Shown: positions 9,054 to 19,785 of the stretch, one piece after another | Numbering within the stretch: the first letter of the stretch is position 1 | Layout of the letters: every line of letters starts with the position of its first letter | Source: Desulfobacteraceae bacterium | GTDB lineage: Bacteria > Desulfobacterota > Desulfobacteria > Desulfobacterales > Desulfosarcinaceae | Direction of reading: 5' to 3' | NCBI GenBank assembly: GCA_003599575.1 | Contig: QZKV01000133.1 | Span: forward strand, 113,021 to 177,020 | Length of the DNA: 64,000 bases | Notes under the pieces: model-generated | What the model was told of the DNA's origin: nothing | Database searches by the model: none | Seen by the model: the letters and a program-made list of their open reading frames with translations, nothing else | Position numbers and translations under genes: made by a program

Positions 9054-10877
9054 ATGGAGACGCAGCCCCAAAATCCCTTCCGTGCGGATCTGGTCTGCCA
9101 GATCCTGATTAAAAATAAACTGCTGACCGCCACGAATGCCAAGGAGATTTTGCGCAAGAAAGATGCCTTGTTGCAAAAACTGGAGAAAGCCAGGGCCAAA
9201 AAATATGAACATATACCCGCGGCTGAGTTGATCGCCAACCGGCTGTCCATCGTGGATGTCATTGCATCTTTGAATCTGAGCCGCCTGGACAATCCCAGCT
9301 TGCCCCTGGATGAAGAAACCATATACCAGTCATTGGCGCAATCCTGGAAAGTGCCGTTTTACAAAATCGATCCCCTTAAGCTCGATCTGAATATCGTGAC
9401 CAGCACCATTCCGCGTTCCTTTGCCATGAAGCATCTGGCATTGCCGGTGGACGTCAAAGACGGTGTGCTGACGGTTGCCATGTCCGATCCTTTCAACCTG
9501 GAGGTGTTGGACGATATTGCCATGGCCAGCAAGTTGCGCGTGCAGCTGGTGGTGAGTCCCAAATCGGAGATCATCAAATTTATCAACGAGTTCTTCGGCT
9601 TCAAGCGCTCCATTGTGGCTGCCCAGGACCAATTCGGCGGTCCCAGTGTGGACCTGGGCAATTTGGAACAGTATGTGCGCCTGCGTGCCGCAGACGAATT
9701 GCCTTCCAACGATCAGCACATCGTAAACGCCGTCAATCATCTTTTTCTATATGCCTTTGACCAAAAGGCCAGCGACATTCATATTGAACCCAAAAGGGAC
9801 ATTTGTCTGGTCCGCATGCGCATAGATGGGGTTTTGCACACGATCTACAAATTGCCCAAAGCCGTTCATTCAGCCATCATCAGCCGCATCAAAAATCTCG
9901 CCCGAATGGACATGGCCGAAAAAAGGCGGCCGCAGGACGGCCGCATCAAAACAGACAAGGGCGAGGTCGAAGTGGAGATCCGGGTTTCAACCGTGCCGGT
10001 CGCTTTTGGTGAAAAGGTGGTTATGCGCATTATGGACCCGGACATCCTGTTCCGGGATTTACCAGAGCTCGGTTTCTCCACGGTTGATTTGGAACGCTAT
10101 CAGGGCCTCATAACGATGCCGCACGGGATTATACTGGTATGCGGACCAACCGGCAGCGGCAAATCAACCACGCTCTATTCCACCTTAAGCAAGGTCAACA
10201 GCCCCGGCATCAACATTGTCACTCTGGAAGAGCCCATCGAAATGATCCATGAAAGCTTTAACCAGATTGCCGTACAAACTTCTGTTGGTATTACGTTCGG
10301 TTCGGTATTGCGCAATATTTTGCGGCAGGATCCCGATGTGATCATGATCGGGGAAATGCGTGATCTGGAGACAGCGGAAAATGCCATACAGGCCGCCCTT
10401 ACCGGACATTTGGTCTTTTCAACGCTTCACACCAACGATGCACCATCCGCCCTTATGCGGCTTTTGGATCTGGGGGTGCCCCATTTTCTAATTCAGGCCA
10501 CCCTGGTCGGTGTTCTGGCCCAACGCTTGGTCAGAAAAATCTGCAATTACTGCAAAGAACCGTTCGAAATCGATGGGGAGGAGTTAAAGTCGCTTGGGTT
10601 GGATTTGAATCGCAACGGGAGCTTGACGCTCTATAGGGGCAAAGGCTGCGAAAAGTGCCGCGGTACAGGATACCTGGGAAGAACCTGTATTTTGGAATTG
10701 ATGCAATATACCGATTCGGTGCGACGATTGACAACGTCAGCGGCAGATATGGCAGCCGTCCGCAATAAAGCGCGCGAAGAGGGCATGCGCACCCTGCGTG
10801 AAAGTGCCGTCGATAAATTTCTGCAAGGTGTCACCACCTATCAAGAAGTACTGCGCGTGACATGGGAACACTTCTAG
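9054..10877 (+). CDS. Type IV pilus / type II secretion ATPase (PilB/GspE family)
   Basis: A 607-residue hexameric assembly ATPase of the GspE/PilB/MshE family, acting on the cytoplasmic face of the inner membrane. An MshEN-type N-terminal domain spans about residues 50-185. The ATPase core has Walker A GPTGSGKS at 364-371, an Asp box (EEPIEM), Walker B (DPDVIMIGEMRD) and a His box (GHLVFSTLHTNDA). Two CxxC pairs in the C-terminal part (CNYC and CEKC) form the zinc site of extension ATPases, which retraction ATPases lack. GAGAGG precedes ATG 9054. It follows the pilus genes, but no pilC or gspF neighbour is present, so PilB versus GspE cannot be decided from context. Confidence 0.88.
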   Translation: METQPQNPFRADLVCQILIKNKLLTATNAKEILRKKDALLQKLEKARAKKYEHIPAAELIANRLSIVDVIASLNLSRLDNPSLPLDEETIYQSLAQSWKVPFYKIDPLKLDLNIVTSTIPRSFAMKHLALPVDVKDGVLTVAMSDPFNLEVLDDIAMASKLRVQLVVSPKSEIIKFINEFFGFKRSIVAAQDQFGGPSVDLGNLEQYVRLRAADELPSNDQHIVNAVNHLFLYAFDQKASDIHIEPKRDICLVRMRIDGVLHTIYKLPKAVHSAIISRIKNLARMDMAEKRRPQDGRIKTDKGEVEVEIRVSTVPVAFGEKVVMRIMDPDILFRDLPELGFSTVDLERYQGLITMPHGIILVCGPTGSGKSTTLYSTLSKVNSPGINIVTLEEPIEMIHESFNQIAVQTSVGITFGSVLRNILRQDPDVIMIGEMRDLETAENAIQAALTGHLVFSTLHTNDAPSALMRLLDLGVPHFLIQATLVGVLAQRLVRKICNYCKEPFEIDGEELKSLGLDLNRNGSLTLYRGKGCEKCRGTGYLGRTCILELMQYTDSVRRLTTSAADMAAVRNKAREEGMRTLRESAVDKFLQGVTTYQEVLRVTWEHF

Positions 10878-10986
10878 TCGTCGTTGATACCGTTACAGCT
10901 GGCCGGTGAGAACAACGAACGCCTTTCTAAGCAGGACACTGCTTTCGATTTGACTTTAATGAAAAACGGTTTCGCACAAGCGCCAT

Positions 10987-12060
10987 CTAAGGTGTCTGAA
11001 ATCGTTCGCCGGGTGTTATCTTTTGTATATTGTGGTTTATCACTACCGTCGAGGTGGTCTGTTCGGTGTGCAATACGAATACTGAACCGCAATATATACG
11101 CTCCAGGTCGACCACTCCCCCCTTGAGCGCCGCTACAGTTGCCTTCTCCTGCTTGTATATATTGTATATCTGTCCCGGCAAGATATTGTCTTGAATGCCT
11201 TTATCAATAAAGGCGATGAAATAGTCGCCGAGAAGTTTGCTGTGATTTTCGCCCGCGATGATTTGACCGTCGATGCCCTGCGTGCTGTCGACCACGGGCA
11301 TGTACGGTTTTTTGGAATCATAGGCCATCACCAAATCTTCCAGAAGGATGGCGCGATAGGATTTCATTACCTTGGCGACGGCGAAATCGGCCTCATTTTT
11401 GGTCAGCTCGATGAGGCCAACCAACAGATGCTGGGTACCGATTGTGGTAATTGATTTCGGGTCGTCGGTTGGCTGAAGGGTTCGGTAGACCGTCATGCGG
11501 GTGCCGGGCGCGAATGCCTCGGCGCTGCTGGAATCGTTATAGCGAAGATAAACGATATCGCCTTTGCTGATGAGACGTTTATCACCCACGCATTTAATGA
11601 TCGTTCCCAGGGGCTGGACAGCCGGTTTGCGGATAAAACCGACTTGATCGATGTTGGAATATAAGAACTCGATGACCGGTTGGGCTTCTTTCGAAGGAGT
11701 ACTGGCCTCCGCCTGAGGTGCCGCCATGGGGATTTCTTTTGAAGGGGGCTCGGAAACCCGATGCTGCTCGGTTTTTCTGAAAAGACGGATACGCTCTCCC
11801 GGATAGATCCAATGGGGATTGGGAAGCTGCTTGTTTTCGCGCCAAAGATCCGGCCATTGCCATGGCGTATCACTGAACCTTTGAGAAAGATCCCACAGGG
11901 TATCGCCTTCTTTGACGGTGTAGTAAAATCCGGCCTCGTAATCGATAGGCGTAGCGTTTGTTTCATCGGCGGCTGTCAAGGAAGGGGTGGCGGCAAACAA
12001 AACCCAGCTGATCAACAGCAGCATCGGTCCCAGGGTGCGGCATCGTGTCCTGATCTTCAT
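10987..12060 (-). CDS. LysM domain envelope protein
   Basis: About 357 residues. The preferred start at 12060 gives a basic N-terminus and a hydrophobic signal ending near SLTAA; in-frame ATGs at 12072 and 12129 would add N-terminal residues before the signal. A LysM domain follows (YYTVKEGDTLWDLSQRF to NPHWIYPGERI, about residues 45-95), so it should bind peptidoglycan in the periplasm. The remaining 250 residues include repeated small beta segments (GDIVYLRY, YRTLQP) and resemble the tail of LysM proteins common in this phylum; no catalytic motif is seen. It converges with the pilus ATPase gene, and groEL lies upstream on the same strand behind a terminator. Confidence 0.8.
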   Translation of the reverse strand: MKIRTRCRTLGPMLLLISWVLFAATPSLTAADETNATPIDYEAGFYYTVKEGDTLWDLSQRFSDTPWQWPDLWRENKQLPNPHWIYPGERIRLFRKTEQHRVSEPPSKEIPMAAPQAEASTPSKEAQPVIEFLYSNIDQVGFIRKPAVQPLGTIIKCVGDKRLISKGDIVYLRYNDSSSAEAFAPGTRMTVYRTLQPTDDPKSITTIGTQHLLVGLIELTKNEADFAVAKVMKSYRAILLEDLVMAYDSKKPYMPVVDSTQGIDGQIIAGENHSKLLGDYFIAFIDKGIQDNILPGQIYNIYKQEKATVAALKGGVVDLERIYCGSVFVLHTEQTTSTVVINHNIQKITPGERFQTP

Positions 12061-12208
12061 TGATACAATCCCCATCTGTTTTCGGTTCGGAATCTTGAGT
12101 TTACTTTTGATTTCAGTAACCTGGTTCATTGAGCGTTGTCAATATGACGATTCGGGAGTTCATAGATCCCGTTACATCTGCATCTAGAAATTATGCAATT
12201 ATCGCACC

Positions 12209-12244
12209 AAAAAAGAACCTCCGTGTAATCAGACACGGAGGTTC
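12209..12244 (-). terminator. Rho-independent terminator of groES-groEL
   Basis: A perfect 12-bp stem (12215-12226 with 12233-12244, arm GAACCTCCGTGT) around a 6-nt loop. Read on the minus strand it is followed by a run of T residues (TTCTTTTTT across the end of the stem). It lies 30 bases after the groEL stop. Confidence 0.9.
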
Positions 12245-12274
12245 GTATTGATTCAACCGGCTCGTAACAGCGAT

Positions 12275-14250
<1,976 letters not shown>

Positions 14251-14474
14251 CTTTCTCATCTCCTTTTTTATGGCAATCTGAATTGGGTTGAAAACCCATC
14301 CTGAGTTACACTTAACGTCGCACTGTGTACGTCCCTTTGCTGTCGGTCACCCCCCTCCTGAGTACGAATCCAAAATCATTCCGGGTTTTCTGTGAAAGAG
14401 GGTGCGATTCCAGCACTGAGCATTTGCGCAAGGAAAAGCCCGGCCTCTTATTCTTAGAAACACCGGTCTTGAAC

Positions 14475-14759
14475 TTAATCGTCGTTGCTTGATGTACCTT
14501 CAGTGGTTGGCTTAGATTCGCCGGATTCGGCAGTTTTGGAGGCTGTTTCAGGTTTTTGGGCGTTGCTCTGAGTTTTCGATTTTCCGGCATAATCGGTTAC
14601 ATACCAACCCGTGCCCTTTAAATGAAATGAACTCTGGGAAATGAGTTTATGCAGTTTTCCAGAGCAATGGTTGCATCGGGTCAGGGATTCATCGGTTATT
14701 TTTTGCAGCACCTCTTCAACTCTGCCACAATGATCGCATTGATATTCGTAGATGGGCAT
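14475..14759 (-). CDS. FmdB-type zinc ribbon protein
   Basis: A 94-residue member of the FmdB / CxxC_CxxC_SSSS family. The N-terminus [12 protein letters not shown] followed by CNHC makes a single zinc ribbon (two CxxC pairs), then [20 protein letters not shown], the conserved family segment. The last 30 residues are a low-complexity Ser/Thr/Glu tail. The family is widespread but its function is not firmly established; a regulatory or nucleic-acid role is often suggested. It lies upstream of groES on the same strand, separated by 224 bases. Confidence 0.88.
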   Translation of the reverse strand: MPIYEYQCDHCGRVEEVLQKITDESLTRCNHCSGKLHKLISQSSFHLKGTGWYVTDYAGKSKTQSNAQKPETASKTAESGESKPTTEGTSSNDD

Positions 14760-14981
14760 TGCCTGTGCAACCTCCTTCGGGAATTAAGGGGCGGCGTTTG
14801 AAAAGCACTTAAACCCCTGATGCAAATGAACTTTTCCCAACCGGAAGGCCTCCGGTGGGAAATTTTGGCCAAATATAGTAAACTATTGAACAATGTCAAG
14901 CTTGGAGTGCATAAAATCCCCAACCTATTTGGGTTGGTTGGGTTGGCTGGGGACATGGTGTTGGAGAAAAAGGTTAATGGA

Positions 14982-15530
14982 TTATTGATCACTCAGGCTT
15001 TCTATGGGCAATTGCCAGCGGTGGTAATAATCGATCACGGCATCAACGCCGGGCAAACGAATCGGGATGAGAATCTGGCGCGTGATTTCATGCACGCGGT
15101 GCTCTTCAATGAGTTTTTCACCCCGGGAGGCATGGAAATTCTGCAGAAACTTGCTGAAACGGACGATATGCACCAATTCGTGGATGATAATGTACAGCCC
15201 GAACGGTAACGGCGTCAGTTCGCGGCTGCTGCGCAACGCTTTTAGAATGGCCGGATCTTGAAGGCATATTTTATAAAAGTCGTATACTTCCGATCCGAGT
15301 GTGGAGCCCTTCCGTTGACCCTCATAGCGTATGATTTGGGCGAAGGGGCCGTCTACCTGCTCTTCAGGGGAAAGGTCCATCAAGGTTTTGACATCGTATT
15401 TAGGCCGCAGCCACTGGCTGGCGGACATCTTAAAATGGTTGCTGACCAGCTCTTCGGCCATTGTGACCGCTTGGTTGATGATTTGAATTTCATCGGCGTT
15501 GAAATGCCGGTCGGTCCGCGATTCGCTCAT
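14982..15530 (-). CDS. Hypothetical protein with HELVH metalloprotease-like motif
   Basis: A 182-residue protein from ATG 15530; a TTG at 15566 could add 12 residues. Its second half contains IIIHELVHIVRFSKFLQNF, a perfect HExxH zinc-protease motif, with HRVHEITRQIL about 25 residues later as a possible further ligand region. No signal peptide or transmembrane segment is seen, so it should be cytosolic. I recognise no named family, although it looks like a conserved protein rather than a chance frame. The HExxH suggests a zinc peptidase or a degenerate one. Neighbours give no hint. Confidence 0.7.
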   Translation of the reverse strand: MSESRTDRHFNADEIQIINQAVTMAEELVSNHFKMSASQWLRPKYDVKTLMDLSPEEQVDGPFAQIIRYEGQRKGSTLGSEVYDFYKICLQDPAILKALRSSRELTPLPFGLYIIIHELVHIVRFSKFLQNFHASRGEKLIEEHRVHEITRQILIPIRLPGVDAVIDYYHRWQLPIESLSDQ

Positions 15531-15765
15531 AAAAGCGCCATTAACACACAAGGGTAACGATTTCAAGCAGGTATGCGGGTGAACGCGTGAGACACACCTT
15601 TCAAGGTGGGGTTTTCACTTGTTCCAGGCACAATTAATGCGTGCTGCTTTGTTCTGACATGCGTTGTCAGAGGTTGGGGTTTGCCGCGGCTGAAAAACCT
15701 ATGGACAACCGGCTCGCATGAGTGGTATGAAGACGGGCAAAATCGAAGCGAGAGGGGGTGACCGA

Positions 15766-15864
15766 TTGGGCAGCGTTATTAAGAAGCGCAGGAAAAAAAT
15801 GCGAAAGCACAAACATCGCAAGCTGTTGGCGCGCACGCGACATCAGCGCAGAAAGGGCAAGTAA
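15766..15864 (+). CDS. Tiny basic AURKAIP1/COX24-domain protein
   Basis: A 32-residue protein, MGSVIKKRRKKMRKHKHRKL and on to HQRRKGK, with 19 Arg or Lys residues. The pattern KKRRKKMxKHKxRKxLxRTRxxRR is that of the AURKAIP1/COX24 C-terminal domain, whose mitochondrial member (mS38) is a small-subunit ribosomal protein. Bacterial members are short and probably ribosome-associated. The start codon is TTG at 15766, supported by AGGGGG eight bases upstream; there is no ATG in a usable place. A strong terminator lies 37 bases after the stop. It is a monocistronic plus-strand gene between two minus-strand genes, and easily missed because of its size. Confidence 0.82.
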   Translation: MGSVIKKRRKKMRKHKHRKLLARTRHQRRKGK

Positions 15865-15900
15865 TGTTTGCTGCGATTGAGTATAACGGCAAGTCTTAAG

Positions 15901-15946
15901 AAAAGCACCGCTGGTTTTTGCTTGCATCCGCGGTGCTTTTGTTTTT
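15901..15946. terminator. Bidirectional terminator
   Basis: Stem AAAAGCACCGC (15901-15911) with its exact complement at 15930-15940, loop of 18 nt, followed on the plus strand by GTTTTT. Read on the minus strand the stem ends in TTTTCTT. It lies between the tiny basic protein gene (plus) and hflC (minus), so it can serve both. Confidence 0.88.
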
Positions 15947-15955
15947 AACACAGCG

Positions 15956-16903
15956 TTATTTTGTAACCGAATACCTTTTCAGAAGCCTGAATAGATCCGA
16001 TTCTGTGGAGAGGATCAAACTGCTGTTTTTATCCAGTACTTCCGAATAAATCTCCAAAGTCTTGATGAAGGAGTAGAATTCCGGATCGACGGCAAACGCC
16101 TCCGCGTAAAGGCGGGTGGATTCAGCATCCGCCGAGCCCTTAAGTTCTTGTGCTCTTCGATATGCTTCCGATTCGATCCGCTTCAGATCGAGTTCCTTAT
16201 CGCCTAATATTTTTTGGGCTTCACCCTGGCCTTCCGAGCGAAATTTCTCCGCTATCTGCTTGCGTTCGGCAATCATGCGGCCGTAGACGGACTTGCGCAC
16301 TTCTTCTACGTAATCGATGCGCTTGATTTTGACATCCACCAGAGTAATCCCGAATTGATTAAGCTTGGCTTCAGCCTGTTGCAATATCAACGCTTCTATC
16401 TGGTTGCGGCCCATGGCGACGGAGTAACTCACCGGTTTTTCTTTAATAAGATCTTCCAAGCCGGCTTCAAGGATGTCCAATTCCCGATTGGTGTTGCGCA
16501 CCGCCTCAATCAGCCGGTTGGAGGTAATCAGGTTGCGCGCGGCCGGATCGATGATTTCATTGAGCCGGTTGATGGCCATGCGCCTGTCAGTGCCGATGGT
16601 TTTTAAAAAAAGCACCGGGTCGACGATTTTCCAGCGGGCAAATGTGTCCACAGTTATGTATGTTTTATCTTTGGTTGGTATCTGGCCGGGGTCACCATCC
16701 CATTCCTGCAGGTTCTTCGGGTAGGTAATCGCTTTTTCGAACAAGGGGATCTTAGCGTGCAGGCCTGGTTTTTCGACAACCCGCTTCACTTTGCCGAAAA
16801 GGGTGACAACCACTTGTTCCGTCTCGTCAACCGTGTATACAGACATCAAGCCGACGATGACAACCACTGCAGCCAGAAGGGCGATGAAGGTTTTCTGATT
16901 CAT
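15956..16903 (-). CDS. hflC: HflC, SPFH-domain membrane protein
   Basis: A 315-residue HflC. One N-terminal transmembrane helix (FIALLAAVVVIVGLMSVY) is followed by the SPFH/band 7 domain (TEQVVVTLFGKVKRVVEKPG) and the coiled-coil tail with GRMIAERKQIAEKFRSEGQGEA, a hallmark of HflC. With HflK it forms a large periplasmic cage around the FtsH protease and modulates its activity. Its start overlaps the hflK stop by four bases, so the two are coupled. A bidirectional terminator follows. Confidence 0.95.
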   Translation of the reverse strand: MNQKTFIALLAAVVVIVGLMSVYTVDETEQVVVTLFGKVKRVVEKPGLHAKIPLFEKAITYPKNLQEWDGDPGQIPTKDKTYITVDTFARWKIVDPVLFLKTIGTDRRMAINRLNEIIDPAARNLITSNRLIEAVRNTNRELDILEAGLEDLIKEKPVSYSVAMGRNQIEALILQQAEAKLNQFGITLVDVKIKRIDYVEEVRKSVYGRMIAERKQIAEKFRSEGQGEAQKILGDKELDLKRIESEAYRRAQELKGSADAESTRLYAEAFAVDPEFYSFIKTLEIYSEVLDKNSSLILSTESDLFRLLKRYSVTK

Positions 16904-17931
16904 TTTTCGGTACCTTGTTGTTGTTCTCTACCAAAATTCAAAAGGGGCAGTAGATTTTTCTGATCGGAATCCACGATATATTTCGGTCCGAGCTTGGGCA
17001 AAAGCTCCTTGATGGCTTCCAGGTAGAGGCGTCGTTTGGTTACATCCTTGGATTTGGTGTACTCCGCATAGAGGGAGTTGAAGCGAGAGGCATCGCCTTG
17101 GGCGCGATTGATGCGGTCCAGGGCATACCCTTCGCTTCCCTTGATGGTTCTTTCGGCCAGGCCGCGGGCCGACGGTATGGCTTTGTTGTAATCTTCCTTT
17201 GCTTGGTAAATTAGTTTTTCTTTTTCCTGGATGGCCTGGTTGACTTCATTGAAGGAGGACTGCACCGGTGTGGGCACGTTTGTGCGTTTCAGCTCAATCG
17301 TGACCACCTGAATACCACTTTCCGCTTCATCCAGTTCGGTTTGCAGCACCAATTTGGCCTCGTCGGCAATCTCCTGTCTTTTTGTGATCACCTCGTTGAT
17401 GCTGCGGTCGCCGACCACCAGACGCATGCTGGCTTCGGAAAGATCACGCAGCAGGCCGCGGACATCTTTAACTTTGAAAAGGAAGTTGTAGGGATCTTTG
17501 ACCTTGTATTGGACGATCCAGGGCACCACAGCCACATTCAGGTCGCCTGTCAGCATCAGCGACATCCCCACATCCTCTCCAATTTGGACTGCGGCTTGAT
17601 GCGCTTCGGATCGGTCGGGAAGGCCGAATTCCTCATGGAAGATTTTCTCCTGCGGAATTTTACTGACGTGTTCAACGCCGAAAGGAAGTTTGAAATTCAA
17701 TCCGGGCTGCGCAATGCGGACGAATTCGCCAAACCGCTGCACGACCCCCACCGAACCGGTATTTATCGTAAAAAAACTGGAATATGCAACTGCAGCCACC
17801 ACAATAAAGGCCGCCACCAAGATCATTCCTCCGGGGATTTTCATGTTTTTAAATTGTTTGAGGATCTCGTCCATCTGGGGCGGCTGTCCACTCCTGTGTT
17901 GCTGATTTAACTTTTCCCAATCCCATGCCAT
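16900..17931 (-). CDS. hflK: HflK, SPFH-domain membrane protein
   Basis: A 343-residue HflK, the partner of HflC. The N-terminus is cytoplasmic and rich in Gln and Pro (MAWDWEKLNQQHRSGQPP), followed by one membrane helix (GGMILVAAFIVVAAVAYSSF) and the SPFH domain (TGSVGVVQRFGEFVRIAQPG). The tail has the E/K-rich coiled coil. Start 17931 is preferred because AGGTGATG lies upstream; ATG 17958 has no ribosome site. First gene of the hflK-hflC pair. Confidence 0.95.
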   Translation of the reverse strand: MAWDWEKLNQQHRSGQPPQMDEILKQFKNMKIPGGMILVAAFIVVAAVAYSSFFTINTGSVGVVQRFGEFVRIAQPGLNFKLPFGVEHVSKIPQEKIFHEEFGLPDRSEAHQAAVQIGEDVGMSLMLTGDLNVAVVPWIVQYKVKDPYNFLFKVKDVRGLLRDLSEASMRLVVGDRSINEVITKRQEIADEAKLVLQTELDEAESGIQVVTIELKRTNVPTPVQSSFNEVNQAIQEKEKLIYQAKEDYNKAIPSARGLAERTIKGSEGYALDRINRAQGDASRFNSLYAEYTKSKDVTKRRLYLEAIKELLPKLGPKYIVDSDQKNLLPLLNFGREQQQGTEK

Positions 17932-18268
17932 GATCGCATCACCTGTCTTTCTTTGCATTTGGTCGCTTGGAAGCTTTGAATTCCGAATTTCAAGGACTGC
18001 GCCATTGGGGCGGTAATGCTCGCCGTCGGCGTATCACATTGATTACTCGTAATAAAATCAGCCTCTTTAACAAGGCCCTACTTTAAAGCGACACTGGTTT
18101 GAAGTCAAGGAAAAACGGCCTACAGGCGAATGCGGGTTCATGCATTGCAAAGTTTTTAAATCTGCATTAAAGGATCGAGATGCTGATTCGGGTCTTCGAA
18201 AGTGCAAAGCGTCGCAAGTAAATTTCTTTACTCATCAGTCCTTCAAACAGAGATTAAAGCGGACTACA
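17932..18268. other. Divergent intergenic region hflK / dciA
   Basis: 337 bases between the divergent starts of hflK and the DUF721 gene. It must carry the promoters for both, but I find no convincing -35/-10 pair on either strand. The frame of the downstream gene stays open back to 18140, yet without a ribosome site. No hairpin, repeat or small gene stands out. Confidence 0.5.
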
Positions 18269-18586
18269 ATGGCAGAGAAGCGGGCACGCCGAAAAACTTT
18301 TGTCTCTATCGGGACGGTGATCGAAAAGGTGCTTCAGCAACACCGGCCGCTCAACGATCAGTCTCTGGTTCAAGTCTGGAAGATTTGGGAACAGGCGGTC
18401 GGGCCGGCCGTTGCGGCCAATGCGCGTCCGGTGGCATTCAGGGGTGATTTACTTCTTGTGCATGTCACTTCTTCGACCTGGTTGCATCACCTCCATTTTC
18501 TTGAAAAAGAGATGATCGCCAAAATCAACACAGCCATGGGCGACACGCGGATCAGCAACATCAAACTGAAAGTGGGAACATTTTAA
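18269..18586 (+). CDS. DUF721 / DciA-like protein
   Basis: A 105-residue DUF721 protein. The family pattern is visible: VIEKVLQQHRPL, then VWKIWEQAVGPAVAANARPVAFRGDLLLVHVTSSTWLHHLHFL, ending in IKLKVG. Members of this family include DciA, which loads the replicative helicase DnaB in bacteria lacking DnaC. The start at 18269 fits MAEKRARRK; upstream frame to 18140 lacks a ribosome site. It lies four bases before a tRNA methyltransferase gene and upstream of dnaX. That it is the helicase loader is an inference from the family. Confidence 0.85.
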   Translation: MAEKRARRKTFVSIGTVIEKVLQQHRPLNDQSLVQVWKIWEQAVGPAVAANARPVAFRGDLLLVHVTSSTWLHHLHFLEKEMIAKINTAMGDTRISNIKLKVGTF

Positions 18587-18590
18587 GTTC

Positions 18591-19313
18591 ATGGCCGAGC
18601 TGACCCGGGATACTTTTTTCGATGGCCGTTTAATTGTGACGCAACCGCGTGATGGATACCGTTTTTCCATTGATGCGATTCTGCTGGCAGCTGCGGTGGC
18701 GCCGCAGCGGGGAAATAGCATATTGGATCTGGGTACCGGGTCCGGTATCATACCGCTCATCCTGGCCTTGCGCCATCCCGATGTCCATATCAGCGCAGTG
18801 GAGATCCAACCCGAACTGGCCGGAATTGCAGTAAGAAATGTTGATGAGAACCAAAGCCGCCTGCAAATTACTGTGGTCCATGCCGACATGCGCTCGCTGC
18901 CGAACAATGAAATCAAGGGACCGTTCGACTGGGTGATCAGCAACCCGCCTTACCGCAGCCCACATTCGGGAAGAATTAATCCCAACAGACAGCGCGCCTT
19001 GGCGCGGCATGAAATCACGATAGACTTGCCAGAAGTCTTGGCATGCGCAAAACGCATGCTGCGCACGGGAGGCCAATTTGGGACCATCTATCCGGCCGAA
19101 CGGGCCATCGAACTCGCGGATCAAATGCGCCGGGCGGACATAGAGCCCAAGCAGATCCGAACCGTGCATTCGCACAGCGGCCAAGATGCCAGACTGGTGT
19201 TGGTGCAAGGCATTAAGGGAGGCCGAGCGGGCCTGCGCATCGCAGCCCCGCTGGTTGTCTATCAGCCCGGCGGCGATTATACCGAAGCGGTCCAGGCGAT
19301 GATGAAACCCTGA
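18591..19313 (+). CDS. tRNA1(Val) A37 N6-methyltransferase family protein (TrmN6-like)
   Basis: A 240-residue class I methyltransferase. Motif I is ILDLGTGSGIIPLILA and motif IV is VISNPPYRS, the NPPY signature of N6-adenine or glutamine methylation. The N-terminal region LTRDTFFDGRLIVTQPRDGYRFSIDAILLA is the characteristic entry of the TrmN6/YfiC family, which methylates A37 of tRNA1(Val). A C-terminal segment with HSHSGQDARLVLVQGIKGG also matches. It starts four bases after the DUF721 gene, probably in one transcript. Confidence 0.87.
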   Translation: MAELTRDTFFDGRLIVTQPRDGYRFSIDAILLAAAVAPQRGNSILDLGTGSGIIPLILALRHPDVHISAVEIQPELAGIAVRNVDENQSRLQITVVHADMRSLPNNEIKGPFDWVISNPPYRSPHSGRINPNRQRALARHEITIDLPEVLACAKRMLRTGGQFGTIYPAERAIELADQMRRADIEPKQIRTVHSHSGQDARLVLVQGIKGGRAGLRIAAPLVVYQPGGDYTEAVQAMMKP

Positions 19314-19478
19314 ACGGGAAGCGCAAAGCACCAAATAGTGGAACAGCTATTCGATAAGTATTCCATTTTCGATCGTGTGAACGAATGCTGCCGCGCGCAG
19401 GCGGAAGGGCAAATCAGAACACCTACCCCAGGCGGAATTGCTTGCTTCAATTTCGCACGCACACTTCAAACCGTGTTG

Positions 19479-19507
19479 TTGACACTGCCCCACAAACAGG
19501 CTATTGA
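19479..19507 (+). promoter_or_regulatory. Sigma70-type promoter for tRNA-Ser genes
   Basis: TTGACA at 19479-19484, a 17-base spacer, and TATTGA at 19502-19507. The -35 is a perfect match and the spacing is ideal; the -10 matches at about half of the positions. Transcription should begin near 19514, some 22 bases before the first tRNA. Inferred from sequence only. Confidence 0.6.
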
Positions 19508-19535
19508 ACCGAACCTGCACGCAGCCCTTTTCTCT

Positions 19536-19627
19536 GGAGAGGTTGCCGAGTGGTTGAAGGCCCCGCTCTCGAAAAGCGGTATCCCGTTTACCCGGGATCG
19601 TGGGTTCGAATCCCACCCTCTCCGCCA
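19536..19627 (+). tRNA. tRNA-Ser (anticodon CGA)
   Basis: A 92-nt class II tRNA with encoded CCA. Acceptor GGAGAGG pairs with CCTCTCC (19617-19623), discriminator G, CCA at 19625-19627. The anticodon arm CCGCT / AGCGG holds loop CTCGAAA with anticodon CGA at 19570-19572, reading UCG serine codons. A long variable arm (around TATCCCGTTTACCCGGGAT) and GGTTCGAATCC T-loop are present, as expected for serine. Confidence 0.97.
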
Positions 19628-19691
19628 CCCCAATCCGGCGCCCCGCCGGAGAATAAGCGGATGGGCTGCAGGCATGACAATGCTTGATCAC

Positions 19692-19785
19692 GGAGAGATG
19701 TCCGAGCTGGCCGAAGGAGCACGACTGGAAATCGTGTGTGCTGTTAATAGCGGCACCGTGGGTTCGAATCCCACTCTCTCCGCCA
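19692..19785 (+). tRNA. tRNA-Ser (anticodon GGA)
   Basis: A 94-nt class II tRNA with encoded CCA at 19783-19785. Acceptor GGAGAGA pairs with TCTCTCC. The anticodon arm CACGA / TCGTG holds loop CTGGAAA with anticodon GGA at 19727-19729, reading UCC and UCU. It has a long variable arm and GGTTCGAATCC T-loop. It lies 64 bases after the CGA isoacceptor and is probably co-transcribed with it. Confidence 0.97.

Noticed and set aside
14260..14475. CIRCE operator or heat-shock promoter upstream of groES
   Set aside because: No TTAGCACTC-N9-GAGTGCTAA and no convincing sigma32 boxes on reading both strands.
15667..15951. Minus-strand frame of 94 codons opposite the tiny basic protein
   Set aside because: It runs across the terminator stem and lacks a ribosome site; the plus-strand peptide has a known domain pattern.
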